Shown: positions 51,003 to 59,972, counted from the stretch's first letter. The stretch: 64,000 nucleotides of DNA from Saccharopolyspora shandongensis (GCF_900106995.1 NZ_FNOK01000005.1:1-64000), one strand, 5' to 3'. The notes: generated by a model not told the origin, from the sequence alone. A program made the numbers and translations.

Positions 51003-52535
51003 GTGCTCGATCTTCGTGCCAGCACGGTCGCAGACGTCTTGCGGCGCAGCGCCGCGCGAGTCCCGGAGCGCGAGGCGTTGCGATTCGTCGACAGCGCCGG
51101 GCAGGAGCGGGCCTGGACCTACGCCGAGCTCGACGCCGCCGTCACCCGCGCCGCCGCCGCGCTGCTGGCCGCCGGGGCGCGCCAAGGCGACCGGATCGCG
51201 GCCTACGGCAAGAACTCCGACGCCTACCTGATCGGATTCCTCGCCTGCGCCAGGGCCGGGCTGGTGCACGTGCCGATCAACTACAACCTGACCTCGGGCG
51301 AACTCGCCTACCTGCTGGAGCAGTCCGGCAGCAGCACCGCGCTGGTGGACCCGGCCCTCGCGGACCGGCTCGGCGAAATCCGCGCGCAGGCGTCGGTCCT
51401 GCGCGTGATCCCGCTGCGGGACAGCCCGGATTCGCTGCTGGCGCAGTGCATCGACGGCCCGGTGCCGGAGCTGGACGTCGCCGTCACCGACGACGCGCTG
51501 GTCCAGCTGCTCTACACCTCGGGCACGACCTCGCAGCCCAAGGGCGCGATGATGACGCATCGCGCGCTGCTGCACGAGTACGTGTCCTGCGTGGTGGCGC
51601 TGGACTTCCGCGAGGACGACCGGCCGCTGCACGTGATGCCGCTGTACCACTCGGCGCAGATGCACGTGTTCCTGTTGCCGCAGCTGATGATCGGATCCAC
51701 CAGCCGGTTGGTGGAGACGCCCGATCCGGGCGACGTGCTGCGGCGCATCGAGGACGAGGGGATCAGCGCGTTCTTCGCCGCACCAACGGTTTGGGTGGCG
51801 CTGGCCAACCACGCCGACTTCGCCACCCGCGACCTGACGACCCTGCGCAAGGCCTACTACGGCGCCTCGATCATGCCCGGGCCAGTGCTGCAGCGGCTGC
51901 GCGAACGGCTGCCGGAGCTCGGTTTCTACAACTGCTTCGGGCAATCCGAGATCGCTCCACTCGCGACGGTGCTGCGGCCCGAGGAACACGACGAGCGGCC
52001 GGATTCCGCCGGTCGGCCGGTGCTCTTCGTGGAAGCGAAGGTCGTCGACGAGCAGGGCGACGAGGTCGCACCGGGGGAGCTGGGCGAGATCGTCTACCGC
52101 TCGCCGCAGCTGTGCACCGGGTACTGGAACAAGCCCGAGGAGACCGCCGAGGCGTTCCGCGGCGGCTGGTTCCACTCCGGCGACCTCGTCCGGCGAGACT
52201 CGGCGGGCTACTGCTTCGTCGTCGACCGGATCAAGGACGTCATCAACACCGGCGGAGTGCTGGTCGCCTCCCGCGAGGTGGAGGACGCGCTGTACACCCA
52301 CCCGGCGGTGGCCGAGGTGGCGGTGATCGCGGTGCCCGACCCGAAGTGGATCGAGCGCATCGCGGCCGTGGTGGTCACCAAGGCCGACGTGTCGGAGGCG
52401 GAGCTGCTGGAACACGCACGCGGCGGCCTGGCCGGTTTCAAGGTGCCGAAGGAGATCCGCTTCGTCGACGACCTGCCGCGCAACAGCTCGGGCAAGCTCC
52501 TCAAGCGCGTCCTCCGCGACCACTTCACCGGCTGA
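51003..52535 (+). CDS. Acyl-CoA synthetase (AMP-binding, FadD-like)
   Basis: 510 residues of the ANL superfamily. The P-loop motif LLYTSGTTSQPKGAMMTH, the YNCFGQSE motif, the DLVRRDSAGYCFVVDRIKDVI hinge and the C-terminal lysine region NSSGKLLKRVLRDHF are all present. Activates a carboxylic acid, probably a fatty acid, to its CoA thioester. Start GTG at 51003. The MetE-like gene follows 53 bases later. Confidence 0.93.
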   Translation: MLDLRASTVADVLRRSAARVPEREALRFVDSAGQERAWTYAELDAAVTRAAAALLAAGARQGDRIAAYGKNSDAYLIGFLACARAGLVHVPINYNLTSGELAYLLEQSGSSTALVDPALADRLGEIRAQASVLRVIPLRDSPDSLLAQCIDGPVPELDVAVTDDALVQLLYTSGTTSQPKGAMMTHRALLHEYVSCVVALDFREDDRPLHVMPLYHSAQMHVFLLPQLMIGSTSRLVETPDPGDVLRRIEDEGISAFFAAPTVWVALANHADFATRDLTTLRKAYYGASIMPGPVLQRLRERLPELGFYNCFGQSEIAPLATVLRPEEHDERPDSAGRPVLFVEAKVVDEQGDEVAPGELGEIVYRSPQLCTGYWNKPEETAEAFRGGWFHSGDLVRRDSAGYCFVVDRIKDVINTGGVLVASREVEDALYTHPAVAEVAVIAVPDPKWIERIAAVVVTKADVSEAELLEHARGGLAGFKVPKEIRFVDDLPRNSSGKLLKRVLRDHFTG

Positions 52536-52588
52536 CCCGGCGCGGTGGCCGGTCGGCCAGGTGCCGGCGGGCCGTCGATAATGGCGGG

Positions 52589-53620
52589 GTGAGTGACGCA
52601 GCTTGGGGCCCCGGGATCGCCACCGCCATCGGCTCGATGCCCGGGTCCGATCCGGTCGAGGTGGCACGCACGGTCGTCGGCGAACTGCCGGGCCTGATGC
52701 CCTTCCCAGAGTTGCCGGGGCGTGGGGTCGGCGCCGACATCCTCGGCCGCACCGCCGGCCTGCTGGTCGACCTCGCCGTCGAAGTGGTGCCCTCCGGCTA
52801 CCGGGTCGCCGCCCGGCCCGGCCGGGACCAGCGCCGCGCCGTCGACCTGCTGCGCTGGGACCTGGACGCCGTCGAGCAGGCGGCGTCCGAAGCGGGCGCG
52901 CCGCGCGCGGTGAAGGTGCAGGCTGCGGGCCCGTGGACGCTGTCGGCCGGGATCGAGCTGCACCGCGGGCACCGGGTGCTGACCGACCAGGGCGCGCTGC
53001 GCGACTTCGCGGAGTCGCTGACCGAGGGCCTGATCGCGCATGCCGAGCAGGTCGCCGCCCGCACCGGCTCCCGGGTCGTCGTGCAGCTCGACGAGCCCGC
53101 CCTGCCCGCGGTGCTGGCCGGGGCGCTGCCCACGCCCTCCGGCTACGGCAAGGTGCCCGCCGTCCCGGAGCCTGACGCGCAGCGCTTGCTGGCCGAGGTG
53201 ATCGAGAAGCTCGCGGCCGCAACGGAATCGCCCGTGGTCGTGCACTGCTGCGCCGCCCGCCCGCCGGTGGCGTTGCTGCGCCGTGCCGGGGCCGGGGCGA
53301 TCGCGCTGGACGCGACGAAGCTCGGCGACGTGACCGGTTCCTTCGCCGATGAGCTCGGCGAGGCGTGGGAAGAGGGCACGACCCTGTTCCTCGGCCTGGT
53401 CCCGAGCACCCAACCGGCGGGCGAAGCGCGGCTGCGCCAGATCGCCCAGCCGGCCCTCGGCCTGGCCTCCCGCCTCGGCTTCGGCCGCAAGGCGCTGGCC
53501 GAGCGCAGCGTCCCGACGCCGACCTGCGGCCTCGCGGGCGCGACACCGGCCTGGTCCCGCCGGGCGATCAGCCTCACCCGGGATCTCGCGAAGCTCTTCG
53601 CCGACGAAGCCGAGCAGTAG
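52589..53620 (+). CDS. MetE-like (UROD/MetE superfamily) methionine-synthase-like protein
   Basis: 343 residues, about half the size of full MetE and matching its C-terminal barrel only. It starts VSDAAWGPGIATAIGSMPGSD and shows VVVQLDEPALPAVLAGALP and VVVHCCAARPPVALL, which align with the zinc/homocysteine region. A family with this length sits just upstream of ligA in mycobacteria (recalled as Rv3015c); its true substrate is unproven. Start GTG at 52589. Confidence 0.85.
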   Translation: MSDAAWGPGIATAIGSMPGSDPVEVARTVVGELPGLMPFPELPGRGVGADILGRTAGLLVDLAVEVVPSGYRVAARPGRDQRRAVDLLRWDLDAVEQAASEAGAPRAVKVQAAGPWTLSAGIELHRGHRVLTDQGALRDFAESLTEGLIAHAEQVAARTGSRVVVQLDEPALPAVLAGALPTPSGYGKVPAVPEPDAQRLLAEVIEKLAAATESPVVVHCCAARPPVALLRRAGAGAIALDATKLGDVTGSFADELGEAWEEGTTLFLGLVPSTQPAGEARLRQIAQPALGLASRLGFGRKALAERSVPTPTCGLAGATPAWSRRAISLTRDLAKLFADEAEQ

Positions 53621-53695
53621 CGAACCGTCCTCCGCAGCGTGATCGATCGGCTACCGTGAGGAAGATCGAGATGCCTAGCTGCGGAGGTTGGCGAA
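53621..53695 (+). promoter_or_regulatory. Promoter/leader region of the EACC1-caspase operon
   Basis: 75-base gap. A possible -10 box TACCGT lies near 53652 and the ribosome binding site GGAGG at about 53682-53686. No convincing -35 or operator seen. Confidence 0.35.
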
Positions 53696-54094
53696 ATGGC
53701 CCGCTGGCTGGTCGGTTTCGACCTGTCCGAGGACACCCCGGAGCGCCTGGAGAACCTGACGCAACGGCTGCTCGCCGAGCTGCGTGAGCTGGGCGCGGTC
53801 CGGGTGGACCGGGTGCGCGGCCGGGGCCCGGATGGCGCGAAATCCGGGGCGGCGCTGGAAATCGGGCAACTCGTGCTGAGCGGCATCTTCTCCGCGGCCA
53901 CGGCGGCGGCGTGCGCGAAGGTGCTGGTCGCGCGCTTCGACCAGGCCAAGGCCCGCCGGGTGAGCATCGAAAGGGACGGCGAGAAGGTCGAATTCGACGG
54001 CCTGACCGCGAAGGACCAGCACCTGCTGGTCGAAGCCATCGCGGCGAAGCTCCTCGACGAGGACCCCGACGGCGGCGCCTCGGACCAGCGGTAG
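53696..54094 (+). CDS. EACC1-like effector-associated constant component
   Basis: 132 residues. The pattern (short beta-rich start, ELRELGAVRVDRVRGRGPDGAKSG, a hydrophobic helix EIGQLVLSGIFSAATAAACAKVLV, then RRVSIERDGEKVEFDGL and a helical end) matches the EACC1 family described by comparative genomics as a small conserved partner of protease, nuclease and other effectors in NTP-dependent actinobacterial conflict systems. Its mechanism is unknown; a regulator or adaptor is proposed. ATG at 53696 with GGAGG upstream. The caspase-ATPase gene begins 5 bases after its stop, so the two are one operon. Confidence 0.75.
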   Translation: MARWLVGFDLSEDTPERLENLTQRLLAELRELGAVRVDRVRGRGPDGAKSGAALEIGQLVLSGIFSAATAAACAKVLVARFDQAKARRVSIERDGEKVEFDGLTAKDQHLLVEAIAAKLLDEDPDGGASDQR

Positions 54095-54099
54095 GCGGC

Positions 54100-57000
54100 G
54101 TGGTGGGCCGCCGGACCGCGTTGCTGATCGCGACCTCGATGTACGGCGACCCGGGGCTGCGCAGGCTTCGCGCGCCTGCGGGGGAAGCCGAGGAGCTGCA
54201 ACAGGTCCTGCTGTCGCAGGGTGCCTTCGACCAGGTCGAGGTGCTGCGCAACGAGTCCAAGCGCCAGATCGAGCGCGGCATCGAGGAAGCGTTCCAGGAA
54301 GCCGGGCCGGACGACCTGGTGCTGCTCTACCTGTCGTGCCACGGGATCAAGAACGACCATGGCCAGCTGCTGTTCGCCGCCTGCAACACCGAGCTGGACC
54401 GGATCGAGTCCTCCGCGGTCGGTTCGGTGTTCGTCCAGCACCAGCTGAGCGCTTCCCAGGCCGGGACGAAGGTGGTGCTGCTGGACTGCTGCTACAGCGG
54501 AGCCTTCTCGCACGGCCTGGTGCCCAAGTCGGCCGAGGGGATCGACCTGCGCCAGCTGGTCGGCCGGGGCACCTACATCATGACCGCGACCAGCGCGGTC
54601 GAGTACGCCTACGAGGGCGACGAGCTCACCTCCAGCGACCCGGTGCCCTCGTCGCTGTTTACCCGCGCGGTGCTGAAGGGCATCCGCACCGGCGCCGCCG
54701 ACATCGACGGCGACGGCCTGATCACCGGTGACGAGCTCTACAACTACGTGTTCCGCGAGCTCGAAGGGCAGCGGCAGACCCCGTCCCGCGAGACCCGGAT
54801 GGCCGGCGACTTCTTCATCGCCCGGACCGCCTCGGCGCCTGTTGCGGAATTTCCCCTTCCCTTCCCGGCGAAGTCCGTACCGGCAGCCCTTGGGCCCCTG
54901 CTCGTGAAGGCCATCCCGACCATGCCTCCGGCGGGCAGCACACTGAACGTCGTGGTGGGCACCCTCGGTGCCGATGCGGCCCAGGAGCCGTTCATGCTGA
55001 GCCTGGCCGAACCCGACAGCCATCTCGCGGTTGTCGGCCCAACGCAGTCAGGCAAGAGCCAGTTCCTGCGAACCCTGCTGCTGAGTCTGGCAGCCGACTC
55101 GGAACCCGAGGAAGTCGAGATCATCATCATCGACTCCGAGAGCAGGTTCGGGGCTTTCGGGAAGCTTCCGCACGTCAGTTGGGTTCTCGGGCCTGATGAA
55201 AGCACCAAGGTCCGGCAGTTGTTGGACGAGATCGAGCGGAGCATCTCCGCGCGACGCGCGACGTTCAGGCAGCACTCGTTCGATTCGCTGAGCGAATTCC
55301 GCGCCGCGCGGCGCAATCGCGATCTGCGAGCAGACGGCCCGCAGCAGGACGTGATCCTGGTGATAGATCGCTGGGAAGCCTTCGCCGCCGAGAACCCGGC
55401 ACTGGTCAGGCAGGCGGAGAAGATCGCGGACACGGGCGCCAGCTTCGGCGTGCACGTCGTCGTGGCCACGCGTTCGTGGTCGCGGATCTCCGGCGACATG
55501 CTGCCCAACCTGCGCGGCAAGGTCGACCTGGCGGCAAGCGCGGGGCCGGATCGGCCAGTGGAGGCGACCACTGCCGCCGGGACCTTCCAAGTTGCCGTCC
55601 CGAACTCGTCGACCGGGGCTGAGCCGCGGCACCAGGAGATGGTGTCGATGATCGAAGGCATCGCGCAGCAGAAGCAGCACCGCCACCACGACCGAAAGTT
55701 CAATCCGGAACGGATCCTGGGCGTCGGCCCGCCGTTCGACCCGCCGAAGGCTTGGCGCGATGCGAACCATCCCGATTGGCTGCGAGTTCCGATCGGTGTG
55801 GACGAGTTCGGCAGGACCGTCCACCTCGACCTGAGATCCGCTGCTTTCGGAGGTGTGGGGCCGCACGGGATGATCGTCGGGCCACCGGGGTCCGGGGCCG
55901 TCCAGACCTTGGGGTCGCTGCTGTTCCTGCTGATGCTGGCCCACTCGCCAGCCGACCTGAACGTCGTACTCCTGCAGGCATCGCCGATTTCGAGCCCTGT
56001 CGTCCAGGGGCTTTCCGAGATGCCGCACGTGGTCGCGCACATGGCCGTGTCGTACGCGGAGAAGAGCGAACTGGCCAACCGCCTCAGGGACATCCACCGT
56101 GAGATAACTCGTCGTCGAAGTCCTGCTTGGGCTGGCCGCGGGACTACGCCCCGACTCGTCGTCGCCATCCAAGACTTCACCGAGGCGCTGGTGCGCGTAC
56201 CCGAGTTGGTGCCGCAACTGCGCGAAGTCATGGAACTCGGACCGGATGTGGGCGTGCACGTGATCGTGATGGCATCCAGCATCGCGGACACCCGGTTCCT
56301 GGAGATAGCGGAACTCTGCCGGTTCTGGATCGTGCATCGAACCGCTGCCGAGCGTGATTCGCTGGAGCTGTTGGGAATCCCGGCGGCCGCCGAGCTGGAC
56401 GAGGACGAACCTGGACAGGGGTTCTTCAAGGCTGAGGCCAGGCCGCCGATCAAGTTCCGCGCCTGGGCGCCCGGCATGAGGTCCTGGGCCGAGCTGATCG
56501 CCCGGGTCAACCGAGCAGTGCCGGTGCGGCCCGCCGAACTGCGCGCACCGCTTGCAGCTCCGATCGCGCTCGGCGATGTGCTGGGCACGTTGGTGCAGGG
56601 CGAACGAGGCTTGTCCGCGGTGGCGTTTGAGCGCGCCACCGAAGTTCCCATCGGGCTGGTGGACTCCCCCGAGACCGGCGAAGCGGAGCCGCTGGTGGTG
56701 CCGTTCGGCAGCATCGCGATCCAGGGCCGCCCGTTCAGCGGGAAGGCCGATCTCACCCGTGCCGTCATACTCGCCGTAGCCCTGACGCACACCCCCGAGG
56801 AGGCGCAGTTCTACTTCATAGGCGCGGGTGGCGGGTACTCCTGCGAAGCCGTGCTGTCCGAGCTGCCACATGTCGTCGGGGTTGCGGCGATCGGAGACGG
56901 GGAAATCGCCGCTGCGGTCGTGGACTTCCTGGTCGATCTGCTCAGTGAGCGGAAGGCGCGGCGAGAAGGCGCTCACGTGCGGTCATTCCTCGTGATCGAG

Positions 57001-58056
57001 CAGTGGCATCAATTGGCGGACGCGTTCGCCGAGCTGGTCCCGAACGTTCGCACGTTGCTGCAGGACGGCTCGGATCACGGTATCCACGTGATCATCTCCG
57101 GGGATTGCGAGGGCGATGAGGACCTGGGCTGGGGATTCCAGCACCAGGTTCGGCTGGAACTCGGTGGTGCGGACAGCGGGCGCGGGACCGTGAACGGGAG
57201 GGAGTTCCGCGCCGCCTTGCCGCAGCTGGACGCAGATGACCAACTGGACCCGCAGTACGAGAACACCCGCGCTCTGTCGCGACGCATCGCGAGCGCCTGG
57301 CCGGGCGAGTCCGTGCAGGACCAGGTCCTGCTCGCGTCGCCGCGCATCACCTATTCGCAGGTCGAGGACCGCGAGAACCCGCATATCTTGCTGGGCCGAG
57401 CAGTGGGTATCGGCAGAATGGCCGAGCTCGATCTCGAGGAGCATCCGCACCTGTTGTGCTTGGGGGAGCGGGGCTCCGGCAAGACGAACCTGGTGCGGTT
57501 GGTGATCGCCGAGATCAAGCGGCTGCACGCGGCGGACGAGTGCGACATCATCGTGCTGGATCCCAAGCGCGGCCTGCTCGGCGAGGCGGACGGCCCGCAG
57601 TTCGGTTACGCCGCGGTGCGCGGGGAGTTCGAGCGCATCCTCGCGGAGACGGCGTTCCGGATCGAGCAACGCCTGTCCCGGCCCCGCAGCGGAGCCGAGC
57701 GGCCGCGCGAGGTCTTCCTGATCATCGAGGACTGCGGGCTGATCTCGTCGGACCCGCGATCGGGCCGTCCCGACCCGCTGCAGCGCTACGCGGACCACCT
57801 GGTGCGCGGCGGCGAAGTCGGGGTGCACCTGATCGTCAGCCGGAACTCCGTCAACATCGGCGACGCCCTGACCACGCGATTCCTCGGCAAGCTGCGTGCG
57901 GCCGGTTGCGCGACGGTGGTGCTCGGCGGCGATCCGCGGGACGGGGAGCTGCTGCCGGGCGTGGCGTCGGTGCCGCGGCCGCCGGGGCGGGGACGCTTCG
58001 TCCGCGGACGGAGGAACGACATGATTCAGGTGGCCGAGATGCCGCCGTCCGCCTAG
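54100..58056 (+). CDS. Caspase-like protease fused to four FtsK/EccC-type P-loop ATPase modules
   Basis: 1318 residues. Residues 1-245 are a caspase/metacaspase-like (C14) domain with LLYLSCHGIKND (catalytic His81) and VVLLDCCYSGAF (catalytic Cys131, D-x-C-x-S-G), followed by an EF-hand-like loop DIDGDGLITGDEL (201-213). Four ATPase modules follow. Module 1 has VVGPTQSGKSQF and VILVIDRW. Module 2 is degenerate: VGPPGSGAVQT lacks the P-loop lysine. Module 3 has GRPFSGKADL. Module 4 has LGERGSGKTNLV and VFLIIEDCG. This tandem layout resembles EccC/EssC of type VII secretion, but no other secretion gene is near. Codons in about 54830-57350 are less GC-biased than at both ends. Start GTG at 54100 (or 54103). 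Likely an ATPase-gated effector protease with EACC1. Confidence 0.82.
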   Translation: MVGRRTALLIATSMYGDPGLRRLRAPAGEAEELQQVLLSQGAFDQVEVLRNESKRQIERGIEEAFQEAGPDDLVLLYLSCHGIKNDHGQLLFAACNTELDRIESSAVGSVFVQHQLSASQAGTKVVLLDCCYSGAFSHGLVPKSAEGIDLRQLVGRGTYIMTATSAVEYAYEGDELTSSDPVPSSLFTRAVLKGIRTGAADIDGDGLITGDELYNYVFRELEGQRQTPSRETRMAGDFFIARTASAPVAEFPLPFPAKSVPAALGPLLVKAIPTMPPAGSTLNVVVGTLGADAAQEPFMLSLAEPDSHLAVVGPTQSGKSQFLRTLLLSLAADSEPEEVEIIIIDSESRFGAFGKLPHVSWVLGPDESTKVRQLLDEIERSISARRATFRQHSFDSLSEFRAARRNRDLRADGPQQDVILVIDRWEAFAAENPALVRQAEKIADTGASFGVHVVVATRSWSRISGDMLPNLRGKVDLAASAGPDRPVEATTAAGTFQVAVPNSSTGAEPRHQEMVSMIEGIAQQKQHRHHDRKFNPERILGVGPPFDPPKAWRDANHPDWLRVPIGVDEFGRTVHLDLRSAAFGGVGPHGMIVGPPGSGAVQTLGSLLFLLMLAHSPADLNVVLLQASPISSPVVQGLSEMPHVVAHMAVSYAEKSELANRLRDIHREITRRRSPAWAGRGTTPRLVVAIQDFTEALVRVPELVPQLREVMELGPDVGVHVIVMASSIADTRFLEIAELCRFWIVHRTAAERDSLELLGIPAAAELDEDEPGQGFFKAEARPPIKFRAWAPGMRSWAELIARVNRAVPVRPAELRAPLAAPIALGDVLGTLVQGERGLSAVAFERATEVPIGLVDSPETGEAEPLVVPFGSIAIQGRPFSGKADLTRAVILAVALTHTPEEAQFYFIGAGGGYSCEAVLSELPHVVGVAAIGDGEIAAAVVDFLVDLLSERKARREGAHVRSFLVIEQWHQLADAFAELVPNVRTLLQDGSDHGIHVIISGDCEGDEDLGWGFQHQVRLELGGADSGRGTVNGREFRAALPQLDADDQLDPQYENTRALSRRIASAWPGESVQDQVLLASPRITYSQVEDRENPHILLGRAVGIGRMAELDLEEHPHLLCLGERGSGKTNLVRLVIAEIKRLHAADECDIIVLDPKRGLLGEADGPQFGYAAVRGEFERILAETAFRIEQRLSRPRSGAERPREVFLIIEDCGLISSDPRSGRPDPLQRYADHLVRGGEVGVHLIVSRNSVNIGDALTTRFLGKLRAAGCATVVLGGDPRDGELLPGVASVPRPPGRGRFVRGRRNDMIQVAEMPPSA

Positions 58057-58112
58057 TCCTCAGTGGACGACGGCGACCCGTGCCATGTGCCGGTGGTGCG
58101 AGTTCGCGCGGT

Positions 58113-58664
58113 TCAGGCGGGGCGGTACGTCAGCAGGACGTTGCCGGAGCGGAACGTCGTGGTCCGCCACAGTTCGAGGTGGATGCGCCTGTTCAGCGTC
58201 GAGAACAGGGAGCGGCCTTCGCCCAGGATGAGCGGGTTGACGAGCACGCGCAGCTCGTCGATCAGGCCGAGTTCGAGCAGGCTCGCCGTCAGCTGCACGC
58301 TGCCGAAGAGCGCGATCTCCTTGCCCGGCTGCTGTTTCAGCGCCTTGACGGTTTCGGCGAGGTCGTCGCTACCGACGAGGGTCGTGTTGTTCCACTCCGC
58401 CTTCTCGAGGGTGGCGGAGACCACGACCTTCGGCACGCTGTTCATGAACTCGACGATCTCGGGGTCGGGCCCGGTGGCGTCCGGCCAGTGCGCGGCCATG
58501 TGCTCGTATCCCGTCCGGCCGAACAGCAGCGTGTCGATGTAGGCGTCGCTCTGGTTGGCGAACTCGAAGTACTCCGCGTCGACGTTCGGCCAGTCGAACT
58601 CGCCGTTCGGGCCTTCGTAGTAGCCGTCGAGGCTGATCGCCACGTAGGAGAAGAGTTTGCGCAC
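58113..58664 (-). CDS. Dihydrofolate reductase-family (RibD C-terminal-like) reductase
   Basis: 183 residues. Starts VRKLFSYVAISLDGYYEGPNGEFDWP and shows DTLLFGRTGYEHMAAHWPDA, GKEIALFGSVQLTASLLELGLIDELRVLVNPLILGEGRSLF, the signature of the RibD-C/DHFR-like family of small reductases. NADPH-dependent; true substrate unknown, and not the essential DHFR. Start GTG at 58664 with GGAGATCG upstream. Downstream of the caspase-ATPase gene but convergent with it. Confidence 0.88.
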   Translation of the reverse strand: MRKLFSYVAISLDGYYEGPNGEFDWPNVDAEYFEFANQSDAYIDTLLFGRTGYEHMAAHWPDATGPDPEIVEFMNSVPKVVVSATLEKAEWNNTTLVGSDDLAETVKALKQQPGKEIALFGSVQLTASLLELGLIDELRVLVNPLILGEGRSLFSTLNRRIHLELWRTTTFRSGNVLLTYRPA

Positions 58665-58762
58665 GGATTCGATCTCCGATCTCGTCTGCGTGCCGGCGCG
58701 CGTAGTCCTGTCGCGGCCGGTGAACTCCGGGAGGGCAGGTGCGGTCCGCCGAAGCCGAGTGG

Positions 58763-58803
58763 TTGCAAATTGCAAGCACTCGAAGGGTAACAGGGAGTGC
58801 TTG
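58763..58803. promoter_or_regulatory. Regulatory motif in the 294-bp gap between divergent genes
   Basis: TTGCAA repeated (TTGCAAATTGCAA, 58763-58775) overlaps a 9-bp inverted repeat CAAGCACTC / GAGTGCTTG (58773-58781 and 58795-58803). Together they look like a repressor site for the reductase gene, the DUF6461 gene or both. The rest of the gap (58665-58958) shows nothing else I can name. Confidence 0.5.
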
Positions 58804-58958
58804 TGGACTGCTACCGGTTTCGGGGGGATCGACGACGCTGCGGCTCGCATAGTCCTCAGTGGACTGGATGCGGCCCGCGGTCGCCGTGGCGATTTCTTGC
58901 CTGGACGTCTTTTTCGGAATCGGGCGTGCGGAAGTCCTTGCGCTGGTAGGAAGAACGC

Positions 58959-59972
58959 GTGGGCAGTCATTGCGTCAGCGAGCTCGAGCAGGCCGGGTGG
59001 ATTCGGCGGAGCACCATTCAGGAGGCGGCTTGCCTGACCTTCGTCCGGGGCGCCGACGTCGACCAGGTGGCCACGGACTTCGGTGCGGTCGCCGGGCTCG
59101 GCCGGGTGCTGGACATCGATGACTTCTGCGAGGAGGCCTTCGCCCACCAGGAGAAACACCCCATGATCGCGCTCCGGCGGATCGACGACTGGGTGCTGGT
59201 GGTCGAGGACAACGGCCGGCAGGGGCAGCGGCCGGAGGTGCTGCGGAATGTCGCGCGGCAGGCCGCCGTGTCGGTGTTCTGGGACGCGAGCACCCTCACG
59301 CGCTTCTCCCACGCGGTTCGCGGCGACGTCCGGACGTCGTTCGAGGCCGTGCTTCCGGAGTACCGGGAGGGCAGCCGACCGGACGAACTGGAAGCCGCCC
59401 GCGCCGACCTGCCCTGGTCCCAGGCCGACCCGGTGGCGCTGATGCTGGCGTTGTCGGGGCGGCTGACCGGGCTGTCGCCGAGCCCGGTCTGGCTCGCCGG
59501 CGACTTCCAGACCTTCCCGGTCGCGCCGTGGCCCGACGACCTGGTGACCGTGCCCGATCCGCTGGACAGGATCCCCGGCTTCCCGCCCGAACTGATCGCG
59601 GCGCTGGGCACCGCCACCCACCCCGACCTGCGGCGGGCCGTCGCCGCGGTGGCGCGGCACGCCGTCGGCGTCGCCGATTGCGCGGACGCCCCCGTCGTGC
59701 GGGAGGCCTTGTCCTCGCTGAGCGGCGGGCCCGCGATCGACCGCGGCGTGCTCTGCTCGGTGGTCCGGGAATGGGCCTGGCAGAGCACCTGGGCCCGCCC
59801 GAACAGCAAGATCCGCAACCAGCTGCGCGCCGCGGAAGCGCTGCGCCAGGCGACCCACGAAGATCCGCTGAACGCGCTCGCCGGCACGCTGGCCGAGGCC
59901 CGGCAGGTACGCGGCGTCGGTGACCTCGTCCGCATCGTCGCCGCCGAGCTGGGTGGCCCGCCGGCCAGGTGA
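58959..59972 (+). CDS. DUF6461-family protein
   Basis: 337 residues. The N-terminal region ACLTFVRGADVDQVATDFGA followed by WVLVVEDNGRQGQRPEVLRNVAR matches DUF6461, a family spread in several copies across actinobacterial genomes with no known function. The C-terminal 130 residues are helical and rich in Ala/Arg, possibly a separate domain. Start GTG at 58959. Lies in the variable block between the MetE-like gene and ligA. Confidence 0.75.
   Translation: MGSHCVSELEQAGWIRRSTIQEAACLTFVRGADVDQVATDFGAVAGLGRVLDIDDFCEEAFAHQEKHPMIALRRIDDWVLVVEDNGRQGQRPEVLRNVARQAAVSVFWDASTLTRFSHAVRGDVRTSFEAVLPEYREGSRPDELEAARADLPWSQADPVALMLALSGRLTGLSPSPVWLAGDFQTFPVAPWPDDLVTVPDPLDRIPGFPPELIAALGTATHPDLRRAVAAVARHAVGVADCADAPVVREALSSLSGGPAIDRGVLCSVVREWAWQSTWARPNSKIRNQLRAAEALRQATHEDPLNALAGTLAEARQVRGVGDLVRIVAAELGGPPAR

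Noticed and set aside
54100..58056. Complete type VII secretion locus
   Set aside because: Only the ATPase-like modules resemble EccC. No EccB, EccD, EccE, mycosin or WXG100 gene lies within the window, and the N-terminus is a caspase instead of the membrane-anchored EccC N-terminus.
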